Shown: positions 1 through 11,011, counted from the first letter of the stretch. The stretch is DNA of 64,000 nucleotides from Gammaproteobacteria bacterium RIFCSPHIGHO2_12_FULL_63_22 (GCA_001801685.1 MGYJ01000061.1:166884-230883); one strand, 5' to 3'. Notes: generated by a model not told the origin, from the sequence alone. Numbers and translations are program-made.

Positions 1-16
1 TCGCAGAATCGAGATA

Positions 17-3000
17 TTGAGGCCTTCGCGCTTGCGCGCCTTCCTCAGGCGCCGCCGCGCGCGCAGCCTGCGCCCCGCCGACGAGCCCGCGCTGCGCTCG
101 GAATTGTTCAGCGCCGACCAGATGGAGCGCCATGGCAAGGCCCTGGCGCGACAGCATCGCCTGCGGCCTGGCCGCGGCCCCGACCTGCTGCTGGGCCGCC
201 TGGCCGACAACGAGGAAGTGCTGGTCAATTGCTGCGAGTTGCTAACCGCCGCGGCACGCGACAACCGGCGCATTACCCCGGCCGCCGAATGGCTGCTCGA
301 CAATTTCTACCTGATCGAAGAACAGATCCGCACGGCGCAGCGACATCTTCCCAAGGGTTACAGCCGGGAGTTGCCGCGCCTGGCGAGCGGCCCGTCGGCC
401 GGCATGCCGCGCGTCTATGACATCGCGCTCGAGGCGATCTCGCATGGCGACGGCCGCGTGGATACCGAGAGCCTGCGCCGCTTCGTGGCCGCCTACCAGT
501 CCATCTCGCCGCTGAAGCTGGGCGAGCTGTGGGCGATCCCGATCATGCTGCGACTGGCGCTGATCGAGAACCTGCGTCGCGTCGGCGCCCGCGTGCTGGC
601 CGAGAAGGCCGATCGAAGCCTGGCCGAACACTGGGCCGACCAGTTGATGGACGTGGCCGAGCGCGATCCGAAAAACGTCGTGCTGGCCGTGGCGGACATG
701 GCGCGATCGGGCCCGCCGATGAGCAGCGCTTTCGTCGCGGAGTTCAGTCGCCGGTTGCAGGGACAAAGTGCCGCACTTTCGATGCCGCTGAACTGGGTCG
801 AACACTGGTTGGTGGAGGCCGGCCAGGGCATCGAGAACCTGGTGCAGCTGGAAGCGCAACAGCAGGCGGCCGACCAGGTGTCCATCGGCAACAGCATCGG
901 CAGCCTGCGCGCGCTGGCGGCCATCGACTGGCGCGAGTTCGTGGAGACGATGAGCATCGTCGAGCAGGTGCTGCGCGACGATCCGGCGGGTGTCTATGCC
1001 GCCATGGATTTCGCCACGCGCGACCAGTATCGCCACGTGGTGGAAGCACTCTCCCGACGCTGCGCGCAGGGTGAGTCCGAGGTAGCCTCGGCCGCGCTGC
1101 TGCTGGCCCGGGTCGCCTGGCAACGTGACCCGGAATCACGCAGCGGACATATCGGTTACTTCCTGCTCGATCGCGGCCTGCCCGAGCTGGAGCAAAGCAT
1201 CGAGGCGCGCAGGAACTGGATGGAGAGCGGCCGACGCCTGGCCACGCGGGCGGCCTTGCCGTTCTACCTGGGGCCGATTGCCGTCCTGTCGGCGCTCGTC
1301 GCGCTGCCTTTCGTGTTGTCGGCGCAAAGCCAGTTGGGTCCAGGGTGGTTGGCGCTTCTGGGATGCACAGCATTTCTTGCCGGAAGCCAGTTGGCGATCG
1401 CCCTGGTCAACTGGATCGCGACCTTGATGCTGCGGCCGGGCGGCTTGCCGCGAATGGATTTTTCCGACGCCATTCCAGTCGAGGCCCGGACCCTGGTGGT
1501 CGTACCGACGATGCTGGGCAGCGTCGAAGGCCTGGATTCGCTGGTCGAGGGCCTCGAGGTTCGCTACCTCGCCAATCGCGATGCGCACCTGCACTTCGCG
1601 CTGCTCACCGACTTCCTCGATGCCGGCGTGGAGTCCCTGGATGGGGACGCCGGCCTGGTCCAGTTGGCAGTGGATCGCATAGACGAACTCAACGAGCGTT
1701 ATCCCGCGGAAGAAGGTTCCCGGTTCTTCCTGCTGCACCGGCCGCGCAAGTGGAATCCGCGAGAGCCTGCGTGGATGGGGTTCGAGCGCAAGCGCGGAAA
1801 GCTCGCCGACCTGAATACGCTGCTGCGCGGGGGTGGGCGTAACAATTTCTCGCGCATCGCCGGGGACATCTCGATCCTGCGTGGCGTTCGCTACGTGATC
1901 ACGCTTGATACCGACACCCAGTTGCCGCGCGAGTCGGCCGCGCAATTCATCGGCACGATGGAACATCCATTGAACCGGCCGCACCACGATCCGGTCACCA
2001 ACCTGGTCGTCGAAGGCTACGGCATCCTGCAGCCGCGCATCGGCATCAGCCTGTCGAGCAGTGCGCGCTCTTACTATTCGCGCCTGTTCGGCAGCGACGC
2101 GGGCGTGGATCCTTACACGCGCACGGTGTCGGACGTTTACCAGGACGCGTTTTCGGAAGGTTCGTTCATTGGCAAGGGTATCTACGACGTGGATGCCTTC
2201 GAGCGGGCCCTGGCCAACCGGTTCCCGCAGAACAGGATACTCAGCCACGACCTGATCGAAGGTTGCTACGCGCGCTCGGGCCTGATCAGCGACTTGCAGC
2301 TGTACGAACAATACCCGTCCACGTATCGCACCGATGCAAGCCGTCGCCATCGCTGGATTCGCGGCGATTGGCAACTGCTGCCGTGGTTGCTTCCCTGGGT
2401 GCCGGTGAAGGCAGGCAGGCGTGAGCGCAACCCCCTTTCCTCGCTGTCGCGATGGAAGATCCTCGACAACCTGCGTCGCAGCCTGGTGGCACCGGCGCTG
2501 GTGGCCTTGTTCGTATTCGGCTGGGCTGTTTCCGACGCGCCGGTCGCCTGGACATTCGGCCTGCTCGGCATCCTCGCGCTTCCTGCAGCGCTGTCGTTCG
2601 CGCTGCAATTGATCCGCATCCCCCGCGAGGCGCTGGTTGAAGAACACGTCACCCTGACCGCCCAGGAACTTCTCGCGCAGGCCGCACGCGTCCTGCTGTC
2701 GCTCAGCTGGCTGGCGCACGAGGCCTATTTCAGCCTGGATGCCGTGCTGCGCAGCCTCTGGCGAATGTTCATCAGTCGTCGCCGCCTGCTGCAATGGACG
2801 CCGTCCAGCGAAGTCGAGCGCACGGGCGAACAAGGGCTGTCGGGCGCCGCGCGTCGCATGTGGTTCGCGCCGGCATTGGTTCTGGCCGTGGTCGCCCTTC
2901 TGCTGGCAAGAGCGCCGCTGTCCCTCTTCCTGGCCATGCCGGTGCTGGCCTTGTGGTTCGTTTCGCCGGCGATTGCCTGGCAGATGAGTCGGCCGCGGAT

Positions 3001-6000
3001 ACTCACCGAGGAAACGCTGGAACCGCACCAGGAAAAATACCTGCGCCGGCTTGCCCGCAAGACCTGGGCCTTTTTCGAAGATTATGTGGGCGAAGCCGAC
3101 AACTGGCTTCCACCCGACAACATGCAGGAGCAACCCACGTCGGTGGTTGCGCATCGCACGTCGCCGACCAACATCGGGCTTTCACTGTTGGCCAACCTGG
3201 CCGCGCACGACTTCGGCTATCTCGGCCAGGGTGGGCTGCTGCAGCGAACGCGCGACACCTTTGCCACGCTCGACCGCATGGAGCGCTACCGGGGCCACTT
3301 CTACAACTGGTACGACACACAGACATTGCAGCCACTGCAGCCCCGGTATGTATCGTCGGTGGACAGCGGCAACCTGGCGGGACACCTGTTGACGCTTCGG
3401 CAAGGCCTGCTCGCCTTGCCCGATCAGGCGCTGGTGGACGGCCGGTTTCGCCAAGGCTGGCTGGATGCGCTGAACCTGGTTTCGCATTCCGAACCCGTGC
3501 TGGAAAAGAATCCGACGTTCGTCCGCCTGCGTGCCGCCATCGAAGCGAGTTTGCTCGTTCCGGCATCAGGCCTGGAGGCTATCGTCGCCACCGTGGATTC
3601 CATTGGAAGGGTGGCGCGCGAACTGACCCTGGATGCGGATGTGCAGGCATCCACCGAGGCGCATTCCTGGGCGGTCGCGCTGCAACACCAGGTAGCCGGC
3701 CTGCTGCAGGACCTTCAGTACCTCACGCCGTGGCAGGGCGTTGACGCCGCGCCTTTCGCCGATCGCATGCCCAGCCTGCGTGACATCGCCGGCTTGCGCA
3801 GCGACGACTGGTCCCTGGTATTGCGCGACCTGGTTGCGCTGGCGCAGTCGCGCGCGTCCGAGCGGATGCAGCTGATCGCCAGCCTCGCGAGCCAGGCCGA
3901 ACAATTCGCACAACTCGAATACCTTTTCCTCTACGACCCGAATCGTCACCTGCTGGCGATCGGCTACAACGTCCAGGACCGGCGCCTGGATGCCAGCTAT
4001 TACGACCTGCTTGCGTCCGAGGCGCGCCTGGCGAGCTTCGTCGGCATCGCGCAGGGGAAACTACCGCAGGAAGGTTGGTTCACTCTCGGCCGCCTGTTGG
4101 CCAGTGCTGCGGGCGAGCCCGTGCTGCTGTCCTGGAGCGGCTCGATGTTCGAATACCTGATGCCGCTGCTGGTGATGCCGAATTTCCCAGGCACCTTGCT
4201 CGATGAAACCAACAAGGCGGCGGTCGCCCGGCAGATCGAATACGGAAATTCCCGCGGACTGCCCTGGGGCATCTCGGAATCGGGCTACAACACGGTGGAC
4301 GTGCATCTCAACTACCAGTACCGCGCCTTCGGCGTGCCGGGCCTGGGCCTGAAGCGCGGTCTGTCCGAAGACAGCGTGATCGCGCCCTACGCCTCGGCGC
4401 TGGCGCTGATGGTCGCGCCTTCGGCCGCCTGCGAAAACCTGCGGCAGTTGTCGGCGATGGGCATGGAAGGTCGCTACGGCATGTACGAGGCCGTGGACTT
4501 CACGCCAGCCCGGCTGCCACGCGGCCAGACCAGCGCGACCATCCGCTCCTTCATGGCCCATCACCAAGGCATGAGCCTGCTGTCATTCGCCTACCTGTTG
4601 CTGGGTCGCCCGATGCAGCGACGATTTGCGGCTGACCCACAATTGCAGGCGACCCTGTTGTTGCTTCAGGAGCGCGTGCCGCGCACGGCGTCGCGCCTGC
4701 TGCAGGCGGGCGAACTGCCATCGCTGGGCACCGCATCGAAGGTGGCCGAGACCAAGCTGCGGATCTTCACCGACCCGGACTCGAGCCGGCCGGCGCTGCA
4801 GCTGCTTTCCAACGGGCGTTACCACGTGATGGTGAACAGCGCAGGTGGCGGTTACAGCCGCTGCCGTGACCTGGCCGTGACGCGCTGGCACGAAGACGTC
4901 ACCAGCGACGCCTGGGGCCAGTTCTGCTACCTGCGCGACGTCGCCAGCGGCGAGTTCTGGTCCACGTCGCTGCAGCCGTCGCTGCGAAAGCCCACGCGTT
5001 ACGAAGCGATTTTTTCGGATGCCCGCGCTGAATTCCGCAGCCGTGAAATGGACTTCGACGTCCATGCCGAGATCGTCGTTTCACCCGAGGACGATATCGA
5101 ACTGCGACGCACCACCATCCACAACCGCTCACGCAGCCGACGCACCATCGAGCTGACCAGCTACTCCGAAGTGGTGCTGGCGCCGGCGATTGCCGACGCC
5201 TTGCATCCGGCCTTCAGCAAGCTGTTCGTGCAGACCGAACTGGTGCGCCCGCTGCAGGCCATCATCTGCACGCGACGCCCGCGCGCCGCCGACGAAGCCG
5301 TGCCTTGGATGTGCCACCTGATGGCCATCCACGACGCGGACGCGCATGCCATCAGCTACGAAACGGACCGCTCGCGGTTCCTCGGTCGCGGCAATTGCGT
5401 GGCGCGGCCGGCGGCGATGCTGGCAGAAGCCCTGTCGGACTCGGAAGGTTCAGTGCTCGATCCGATCGTCTCGATCCGCTGCCGCGTAACCCTGGAGCCC
5501 GACCAACAGGTGACGGTGGACGTGGTGACGGGCATGGGCGAAAGCCGGCAGGCTTGCATCGGGCTGATAGAAAAATATCGCGACCGTCGCCTGGCCGACC
5601 GCGTGTTCGACCTGGCCTGGACGCATAGCCAGGTGTTGTTGCGGCAGTTGAACGCCACGCAGTCCGAGGCGCAGTTGTTCGAGCGCCTGGCGGGTTCGAT
5701 CCTGTACGCCACCAGCGCGATGCGGGCGCCGGCCGCCGTGCTCGCGAAGAATCGTCGCGGCCAGTCGAGCCTGTGGGGCCATTCGGTATCGGGCGACTTG
5801 CCGGTCGTGCTGGTGCAGATCAGCGATGCCGCCAACATCGAACTGGTCCGTCAGATGGTGCTGGCGCATGCCTATTGGCGACTGAAGGGCCTGGCCGTGG
5901 ACCTGGTCATCTGGAACGAGGACCGTGCCGGCTACCGACAGCACCTGCAGGACCTGATCATGGGCCTGATTGCGGGCGGGCTGGAAGCCAGCCTGATCGA

Positions 6001-8659
6001 CAAGCCGGGGGGTGTCTTCGTGCGGCCGGCGCACCAGATATCGAGCGAAGACCGGATCCTGATGCAATCGGTGGCGCGCGTGATCCTGAGCGACGACAAG
6101 GGTTCGCTGGCGGACCAGGTCGGTCGCCGTCCGCTCGAGACGCCATTGCCGCGTGCACTCGAGCGCGGCGCGCCACGCAGCGAAGTCACCGTCGTTCCCG
6201 AGACCGAAGAACAGGTGGAACTGCGCGAGGGCATGATCCTGCGCAACGACCTGGGCGGATTCTCCGCAGACGGCAGCGAATACGTGATCCGATTGTCGCC
6301 GGGGCAGGCAACGCCCGCGCCGTGGGTAAATGTGATCGCCAACGCCCATTTCGGCACCGTGGTTTCGGAATCGGGTGGCGCCTACACCTGGGGCGAGAAT
6401 GCGCACGAATTCAGGTTGACACCCTGGCATAACGACCCGGTGTCGGATGGCAGCGGTGAAGCGATCTACCTGCGTGACGAGGAGACCGGGCAATTCTGGT
6501 CGCCCACGCCACTGCCCACGCGCGGGCCGGGCCGCTATGTCACGCGGCATGGATTCGGCTACAGCGTGTTCGAGCACAGCGAAGACGGCATCAGCAGCGA
6601 ATTGTGGGTGTATGTCGCACTCGATGCGTCAGTGAAGTTTTCGGTGCTGAAGCTTCGCAACCAGTCCGGGCGCCAGCGTCGCCTGTCGGCCACCGCCTAT
6701 GCCGAGTGGGTGCTGGGCGACTTGCGATCGAAGCAGGCGATGCACCTGGTCACCGAGGCCGATGGGGCAGGTGGCGCACTGTTCGCGCGAAATGCCTACA
6801 ACATGGAATTCCCCGATCGCGTCGCCTTCCTCGACGCCGACGCCGGGTCGCGCAGTGTCACCGGCGACCGCGGCGAATTCATCGGTCGCAACCGGTCCTT
6901 GCGCAATCCCGCGGCAATGTCGCGATCGCGTTTGTCCGGCCGCCTGGGCGCGGGCATGGACCCGTGCGCCGCCATCCAGACTGCCTTCGAGCTCGAAGAC
7001 GGTGAAGAGCGCGAGATAGTCTTCCGGCTGGGCTTGGGCCGTGACCTGCAGGACGCGCGCACGCTGGTGCAGCGCTTCCGTGGTTCGGGCGCGGCTGCCA
7101 CCGCGCTGCAAGCCGTGCGCGACCACTGGCGGCATACGCTGTCGGCCGTGCAGGTTTCCACGCCCGATTCGGCCCTCGACGTGCTCGCCAACGGTTGGCT
7201 CATGTACCAGACCATCGCCTGTCGCTTCCTGGCGCGGAGCGGTTTCTACCAGTCCGGCGGCGCCTACGGTTTTCGCGACCAGCTGCAGGACAGCATGGCC
7301 ATGCTGCATGCCGCGCCGGCGCAGGTTCGGCAACACCTGCTGCTTTGCGCGGCGCACCAGTTTCCCGAAGGCGACGTCCAGCACTGGTGGCATCCGCCGC
7401 TCGACCGCGGTGTGCGCACGCACTGCTCAGACGATTTCCTGTGGCTGCCGCTGGCGGTCAGCCGCTATGTGCAAGTCACGGGCGACACCGGCGTGCTCGA
7501 CGAAGTGGTCGGCTTCGTGGAGGGTCGTCCGGTCAGCCGCGAGGAAGAAAGCTACTACGACTTGCCGGTGCGATCCGAGCAACGCGAAACCCTGTACGGG
7601 CACTGCCTGCGCGCGCTGGAAAACGCGAAACCTCGAGGCGTGCATGGCCTGCCGCTGATCGGTTGCGGCGACTGGAACGACGGCATGAACCTGGTCGGTG
7701 CCGACGGCCGCGGCGAAAGTATCTGGCTGGCCTTCTTCCAGTACGACGTGCTCGGGCGCTTCGCGAAGATCGCCGAGCGCCGGGACGATGCCGACACCGC
7801 AGCGCAATGCCGCGCGCAGGCCGAATCGCTTCGGCTCGCGGTCGAGGCCAATGGCTGGGACGGCGCCTGGTATCGGCGCGCGTACTTCGACGATGGCACG
7901 CCGCTTGGCTCGGCCGGCAACGACGAATGCCAGATCGATTCGATTTCGCAAAGCTGGTCGGTCCTGTCCGGTGCGGCCGGCCTCGAGCGGACGCAGTCCG
8001 CGATGCAGTCACTGGACAAGCGACTCGTGCGTCGCGATGCCGGCATCGTGCAACTGCTCGATCCGCCCTTCGACAAGTCCCACCTCAACCCCGGCTACAT
8101 CAAGGGCTATGTTCCCGGCGTGCGCGAAAACGGCGGCCAATATACCCACGCTGCCGTGTGGGCGGCCATGGCATTCGCGCAGTCGGGCCAGGGCGAACTC
8201 GCCTGGGAACTCTTCGACATGATCAACCCGGTCAACCATGCGCGCGATGCGGCGGCCGTGGCCGTGTACAAGGTCGAGCCCTACGTCCTTGCCGCCGATG
8301 TCTACGCAGTCGCGCCGCACGGTGGACGCGGTGGGTGGACCTGGTACACCGGTTCCGCGGGCTGGATGTACCGGCTTGCCGTGGAGTCCCTGTTGGGGCT
8401 GCGCGTGGAAGAGGGACGCCTACGTGTGCAGCCGGTTGCCAAGGCCGGCTGGAACGGCTTCGGGATGGATTATCGCCACGGTTCAACGATTTATCGCATC
8501 AGGGTGGAGTTCGGACTGCCAGGGGAGGCGGCGGACCATGGCACGTGGCTGGAGGGCCAGCTAGAGGAAGATGGAATCGAGTTGGTGGATGACGGCCGGG
8601 AACGCCAGGTTCTGGTCAGGGTGGCGGCCGCTGCCGACGCCCGGGCCCGTGTTGACTGA
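17..8659 (+). CDS. ndvB: Cyclic beta-1,2-glucan synthase (NdvB/ChvB type)
   Basis: A single 2880-residue protein of the NdvB/ChvB family, which builds cyclic beta-1,2-glucan from UDP-glucose at the inner membrane and delivers it to the periplasm. A GT84-type glycosyltransferase region follows two membrane segments (about 414-436 and 445-475). It shows a DTDTQ metal/nucleotide-sugar motif near residue 632 and RHRWIRGDWQ further on. More membrane segments lie at about 824-867 and 950-990. The C-terminal half carries GH94-like phosphorylase modules with FRDQLQD (near 2418) and CGDWNDGMN (near 2551), which would set ring size. The TTG start is arbitrary: the frame stays open to the window edge, so a start outside is possible. 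Family assignment is firm. Confidence 0.93.
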   Translation: MRPSRLRAFLRRRRARSLRPADEPALRSELFSADQMERHGKALARQHRLRPGRGPDLLLGRLADNEEVLVNCCELLTAAARDNRRITPAAEWLLDNFYLIEEQIRTAQRHLPKGYSRELPRLASGPSAGMPRVYDIALEAISHGDGRVDTESLRRFVAAYQSISPLKLGELWAIPIMLRLALIENLRRVGARVLAEKADRSLAEHWADQLMDVAERDPKNVVLAVADMARSGPPMSSAFVAEFSRRLQGQSAALSMPLNWVEHWLVEAGQGIENLVQLEAQQQAADQVSIGNSIGSLRALAAIDWREFVETMSIVEQVLRDDPAGVYAAMDFATRDQYRHVVEALSRRCAQGESEVASAALLLARVAWQRDPESRSGHIGYFLLDRGLPELEQSIEARRNWMESGRRLATRAALPFYLGPIAVLSALVALPFVLSAQSQLGPGWLALLGCTAFLAGSQLAIALVNWIATLMLRPGGLPRMDFSDAIPVEARTLVVVPTMLGSVEGLDSLVEGLEVRYLANRDAHLHFALLTDFLDAGVESLDGDAGLVQLAVDRIDELNERYPAEEGSRFFLLHRPRKWNPREPAWMGFERKRGKLADLNTLLRGGGRNNFSRIAGDISILRGVRYVITLDTDTQLPRESAAQFIGTMEHPLNRPHHDPVTNLVVEGYGILQPRIGISLSSSARSYYSRLFGSDAGVDPYTRTVSDVYQDAFSEGSFIGKGIYDVDAFERALANRFPQNRILSHDLIEGCYARSGLISDLQLYEQYPSTYRTDASRRHRWIRGDWQLLPWLLPWVPVKAGRRERNPLSSLSRWKILDNLRRSLVAPALVALFVFGWAVSDAPVAWTFGLLGILALPAALSFALQLIRIPREALVEEHVTLTAQELLAQAARVLLSLSWLAHEAYFSLDAVLRSLWRMFISRRRLLQWTPSSEVERTGEQGLSGAARRMWFAPALVLAVVALLLARAPLSLFLAMPVLALWFVSPAIAWQMSRPRILTEETLEPHQEKYLRRLARKTWAFFEDYVGEADNWLPPDNMQEQPTSVVAHRTSPTNIGLSLLANLAAHDFGYLGQGGLLQRTRDTFATLDRMERYRGHFYNWYDTQTLQPLQPRYVSSVDSGNLAGHLLTLRQGLLALPDQALVDGRFRQGWLDALNLVSHSEPVLEKNPTFVRLRAAIEASLLVPASGLEAIVATVDSIGRVARELTLDADVQASTEAHSWAVALQHQVAGLLQDLQYLTPWQGVDAAPFADRMPSLRDIAGLRSDDWSLVLRDLVALAQSRASERMQLIASLASQAEQFAQLEYLFLYDPNRHLLAIGYNVQDRRLDASYYDLLASEARLASFVGIAQGKLPQEGWFTLGRLLASAAGEPVLLSWSGSMFEYLMPLLVMPNFPGTLLDETNKAAVARQIEYGNSRGLPWGISESGYNTVDVHLNYQYRAFGVPGLGLKRGLSEDSVIAPYASALALMVAPSAACENLRQLSAMGMEGRYGMYEAVDFTPARLPRGQTSATIRSFMAHHQGMSLLSFAYLLLGRPMQRRFAADPQLQATLLLLQERVPRTASRLLQAGELPSLGTASKVAETKLRIFTDPDSSRPALQLLSNGRYHVMVNSAGGGYSRCRDLAVTRWHEDVTSDAWGQFCYLRDVASGEFWSTSLQPSLRKPTRYEAIFSDARAEFRSREMDFDVHAEIVVSPEDDIELRRTTIHNRSRSRRTIELTSYSEVVLAPAIADALHPAFSKLFVQTELVRPLQAIICTRRPRAADEAVPWMCHLMAIHDADAHAISYETDRSRFLGRGNCVARPAAMLAEALSDSEGSVLDPIVSIRCRVTLEPDQQVTVDVVTGMGESRQACIGLIEKYRDRRLADRVFDLAWTHSQVLLRQLNATQSEAQLFERLAGSILYATSAMRAPAAVLAKNRRGQSSLWGHSVSGDLPVVLVQISDAANIELVRQMVLAHAYWRLKGLAVDLVIWNEDRAGYRQHLQDLIMGLIAGGLEASLIDKPGGVFVRPAHQISSEDRILMQSVARVILSDDKGSLADQVGRRPLETPLPRALERGAPRSEVTVVPETEEQVELREGMILRNDLGGFSADGSEYVIRLSPGQATPAPWVNVIANAHFGTVVSESGGAYTWGENAHEFRLTPWHNDPVSDGSGEAIYLRDEETGQFWSPTPLPTRGPGRYVTRHGFGYSVFEHSEDGISSELWVYVALDASVKFSVLKLRNQSGRQRRLSATAYAEWVLGDLRSKQAMHLVTEADGAGGALFARNAYNMEFPDRVAFLDADAGSRSVTGDRGEFIGRNRSLRNPAAMSRSRLSGRLGAGMDPCAAIQTAFELEDGEEREIVFRLGLGRDLQDARTLVQRFRGSGAAATALQAVRDHWRHTLSAVQVSTPDSALDVLANGWLMYQTIACRFLARSGFYQSGGAYGFRDQLQDSMAMLHAAPAQVRQHLLLCAAHQFPEGDVQHWWHPPLDRGVRTHCSDDFLWLPLAVSRYVQVTGDTGVLDEVVGFVEGRPVSREEESYYDLPVRSEQRETLYGHCLRALENAKPRGVHGLPLIGCGDWNDGMNLVGADGRGESIWLAFFQYDVLGRFAKIAERRDDADTAAQCRAQAESLRLAVEANGWDGAWYRRAYFDDGTPLGSAGNDECQIDSISQSWSVLSGAAGLERTQSAMQSLDKRLVRRDAGIVQLLDPPFDKSHLNPGYIKGYVPGVRENGGQYTHAAVWAAMAFAQSGQGELAWELFDMINPVNHARDAAAVAVYKVEPYVLAADVYAVAPHGGRGGWTWYTGSAGWMYRLAVESLLGLRVEEGRLRVQPVAKAGWNGFGMDYRHGSTIYRIRVEFGLPGEAADHGTWLEGQLEEDGIELVDDGRERQVLVRVAAAADARARVD

Positions 8660-8761
8660 TAGCATGACAAAGCGGTTAATATCCTTGACACAGCTTCAAG
8701 CGCGGGGCCGCCAAGCGTGGTTTCCCGATCGGTAAACAACCTGCGGGGGAGGCGTCTGCAC

Positions 8762-9955
8762 ATGATCGTCCAAAACGAGTCCTTGAATATCAAGCACGTG
8801 GCCCTGGCGGCTGCGATCGTCCTGGCGCTGGCAGCCTGCGGAAAAAAGGACGAGGCCGCGCCCGCAACACCGACCGCCGGCGCGCCGGCGGCACCGGTGA
8901 TGGAAGGCGCCCTCGACATCATCGCGTGGCCGGGCTACATCGAGCGCGGCGAAAGCGACAAGAGCTATGACTGGGTCACCGAGTTCGAAAAGAACTCTGG
9001 CTGCAAGGTCAACGTGAAGACCGCGGGCACGTCCGACGAGATGGTGTCGCTGATGAACCAGGGCGGCTACGACCTGGTGACAGCCTCGGGTGATGCATCG
9101 CTTCGCCTGATCGCCGGCGGCAAGGTACAGGCCATCGATACCGCGCGCGTTCCTTCGTACGGCACGCTCGACCAGCGCCTGCAGGATGCCGCCTGGCATA
9201 CCGTGGAAGGCAAGCACTACGGCGTTCCCTACCAGTGGGGCCCGAACGTGCTGATGTACAACACCAAGGTATTCAAGGAAGCGCCGACCAGCTGGAGCGT
9301 GGTGTTCGAGGAACAGCGCTTCCCGGACGGCAAGTCCAACAAGGGCCGCGTGCAGGCCTTCGACGGCCCGATCTACATCGCCGACGCCGCCCTCTACCTG
9401 ATGTCGAAGCAACCGGAGCTCGGCATCACCGATCCGTACGAACTCAACGAAGAGCAGTACGCCGCGGTGCTGGCCGTACTGCGCAAGCAGAAATCACTGG
9501 TCCATCGCTACTGGCATGACGCCACGGTGCAGATGGGCGACTTCAAGAATGAGGGCGTTGCCGCTTCCGGTTCGTGGCCTTACCAGGTGAACGCACTGGT
9601 CCTGGAAAAACAGCCGATCGCGTCCGTCATCCCCGCGGAAGGCGCCACGGGTTGGGCGGACACCACGATGATGCACAGCGAGGCCAAGCATCCCAACTGC
9701 GCGTATGCGTGGATGGAGTGGTCGATCAGTCCGAAGGTGCAGGGCGACGTGGCTGCGTGGTTCGGCTCCCTGCCGGCCGTGCCGGTGGCTTGCGAGAACA
9801 ATGCGTTGCTCGGCGCGGAAGGCTGCAAGACCAACGGCATCGACAACTTCGACCAGATCCATTTCTGGCGGACGCCCGAGGCCAAGTGCGGTGACGCGAC
9901 CTGCGTGCCGTACAGCCGCTGGACCGAGGACTACATCAAGATCATGGGTGGCTGA
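8762..9955 (+). CDS. ydcS: YdcS-like polyamine ABC transporter substrate-binding lipoprotein
   Basis: Periplasmic solute-binding protein of the spermidine/putrescine class, closest by eye to E. coli YdcS (shared LDIIAWPGYIERG, YDWVTEFEK and YQWGPN stretches). The start is placed at ATG 8762 because GGGGGAGG sits 9 bases upstream; the longer frame from 8717 has no ribosome site. The N-terminus is a lipoprotein signal with lipobox LAAC, so the mature protein should be membrane-anchored. A linker rich in Ala/Pro follows, then the binding fold. It is the first gene of a five-gene operon (importer plus PatD). The putrescine substrate is inferred from family and neighbours. Confidence 0.92.
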   Translation: MIVQNESLNIKHVALAAAIVLALAACGKKDEAAPATPTAGAPAAPVMEGALDIIAWPGYIERGESDKSYDWVTEFEKNSGCKVNVKTAGTSDEMVSLMNQGGYDLVTASGDASLRLIAGGKVQAIDTARVPSYGTLDQRLQDAAWHTVEGKHYGVPYQWGPNVLMYNTKVFKEAPTSWSVVFEEQRFPDGKSNKGRVQAFDGPIYIADAALYLMSKQPELGITDPYELNEEQYAAVLAVLRKQKSLVHRYWHDATVQMGDFKNEGVAASGSWPYQVNALVLEKQPIASVIPAEGATGWADTTMMHSEAKHPNCAYAWMEWSISPKVQGDVAAWFGSLPAVPVACENNALLGAEGCKTNGIDNFDQIHFWRTPEAKCGDATCVPYSRWTEDYIKIMGG

Positions 9956-9976
9956 TTCCGACCTCCTGGGCCGCGC

Positions 9977-11011
9977 ATGTCGTTCGCCGTCGAGTTCCAG
10001 GAAGTTTCCCGCCACTACGGAAAGGTGAGGGCCGTCGATGGCGTGTCCCTCGCCATCGCCGAAGGTGAATTCTTCTCGATGCTCGGTCCTTCGGGATCGG
10101 GCAAGACCACCTGCCTGCGGCTGATCGCCGGCTTCGAGCAACCCACGTCCGGATCCATCCGCATCCATGGCGTGGAAGCGGCCGGTATTCCGCCGTTTTC
10201 GCGCGACGTCAACACCGTGTTCCAGGACTATGCGTTGTTTCCGCACATGAACGTGCTCGACAACGTGGCCTATGGATTGATGGTGAAGGGCGTTGGCAAG
10301 GACGAGCGACTGGCGCGCAGCCGCGAGGCGTTGGCGATGGTGGACCTGGGCGAGTACGGTGCACGCCGGCCATCGCAATTGTCGGGCGGACAGCGGCAGC
10401 GCGTGGCCTTGGCGCGCGCGCTGGTGAATCGCCCGCGCGTGTTGTTGCTGGATGAACCACTCGGCGCGCTGGACCTCAAGCTGCGCGAACAGATGCAGGG
10501 CGAGTTGAAGGCGCTGCAACGCAAGCTCGGCATCACCTTCGTCTACGTGACCCACGACCAGGGCGAGGCCCTGTCCATGTCGGATCGCGTGGCGGTTTTC
10601 AACCAGGGCCGGATCGAGCAGGTGGATACACCGCGTGGGCTCTATACGCGTCCGGCCACGCCTTTCGTCGCGCGCTTCGTGGGTACCTCGAATGTTTTTA
10701 CGGGCGCTGCCGCGGCACTGCTTGGCGGCCCGGGCATGGGCGCGTTTTCGCTTCGACCCGAGCATGTGCGTTTGCAGCGATCGCCTGCGGGCGCCGCGGG
10801 CAACAGCCGCCAGCTGCCGGCGCGCGTGATCGGCGTCCAGTACCACGGCGCAAGCAGCCGCATCGAACTGCAGTTGGCCGGCGACGTGCGCCTGGTGGCG
10901 AACGTCAACAATGACGAAGGTGATGGCGAGTCGCTGCCCGAGGTCGGCGACGAATTGTTCGCAACCTGGTCCGACCAGGCGATGGTGCCCTTGCGGGAAC
11001 TGCCCGCGTGA
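9977..11011 (+). CDS. ydcT: YdcT-like polyamine ABC transporter ATPase
   Basis: ATP-binding subunit of the same importer, 344 residues. Visible motifs are Walker A GPSGSGKT (residues 37-44), Q-loop Gln83, signature LSGGQ (135-139) and Walker B VLLLDEP (155-161). A C-terminal TOBE-like regulatory region follows (FSLRPEHVRL). It energises uptake through the two downstream permeases. It lies 21 bp after ydcS, and its stop overlaps the GTG start of the next gene by 4 bp, which implies translational coupling. Confidence 0.93.
   Translation: MSFAVEFQEVSRHYGKVRAVDGVSLAIAEGEFFSMLGPSGSGKTTCLRLIAGFEQPTSGSIRIHGVEAAGIPPFSRDVNTVFQDYALFPHMNVLDNVAYGLMVKGVGKDERLARSREALAMVDLGEYGARRPSQLSGGQRQRVALARALVNRPRVLLLDEPLGALDLKLREQMQGELKALQRKLGITFVYVTHDQGEALSMSDRVAVFNQGRIEQVDTPRGLYTRPATPFVARFVGTSNVFTGAAAALLGGPGMGAFSLRPEHVRLQRSPAGAAGNSRQLPARVIGVQYHGASSRIELQLAGDVRLVANVNNDEGDGESLPEVGDELFATWSDQAMVPLRELPA

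Noticed and set aside
1136..3154. 672-codon minus-strand frame inside the glucan synthase gene
   Set aside because: Antisense shadow of a conserved catalytic region; no domain or start signal.
8685..8690. Perfect TTGACA upstream of ydcS
   Set aside because: No acceptable -10 hexamer 16-18 bases downstream, so it was not annotated as a promoter.
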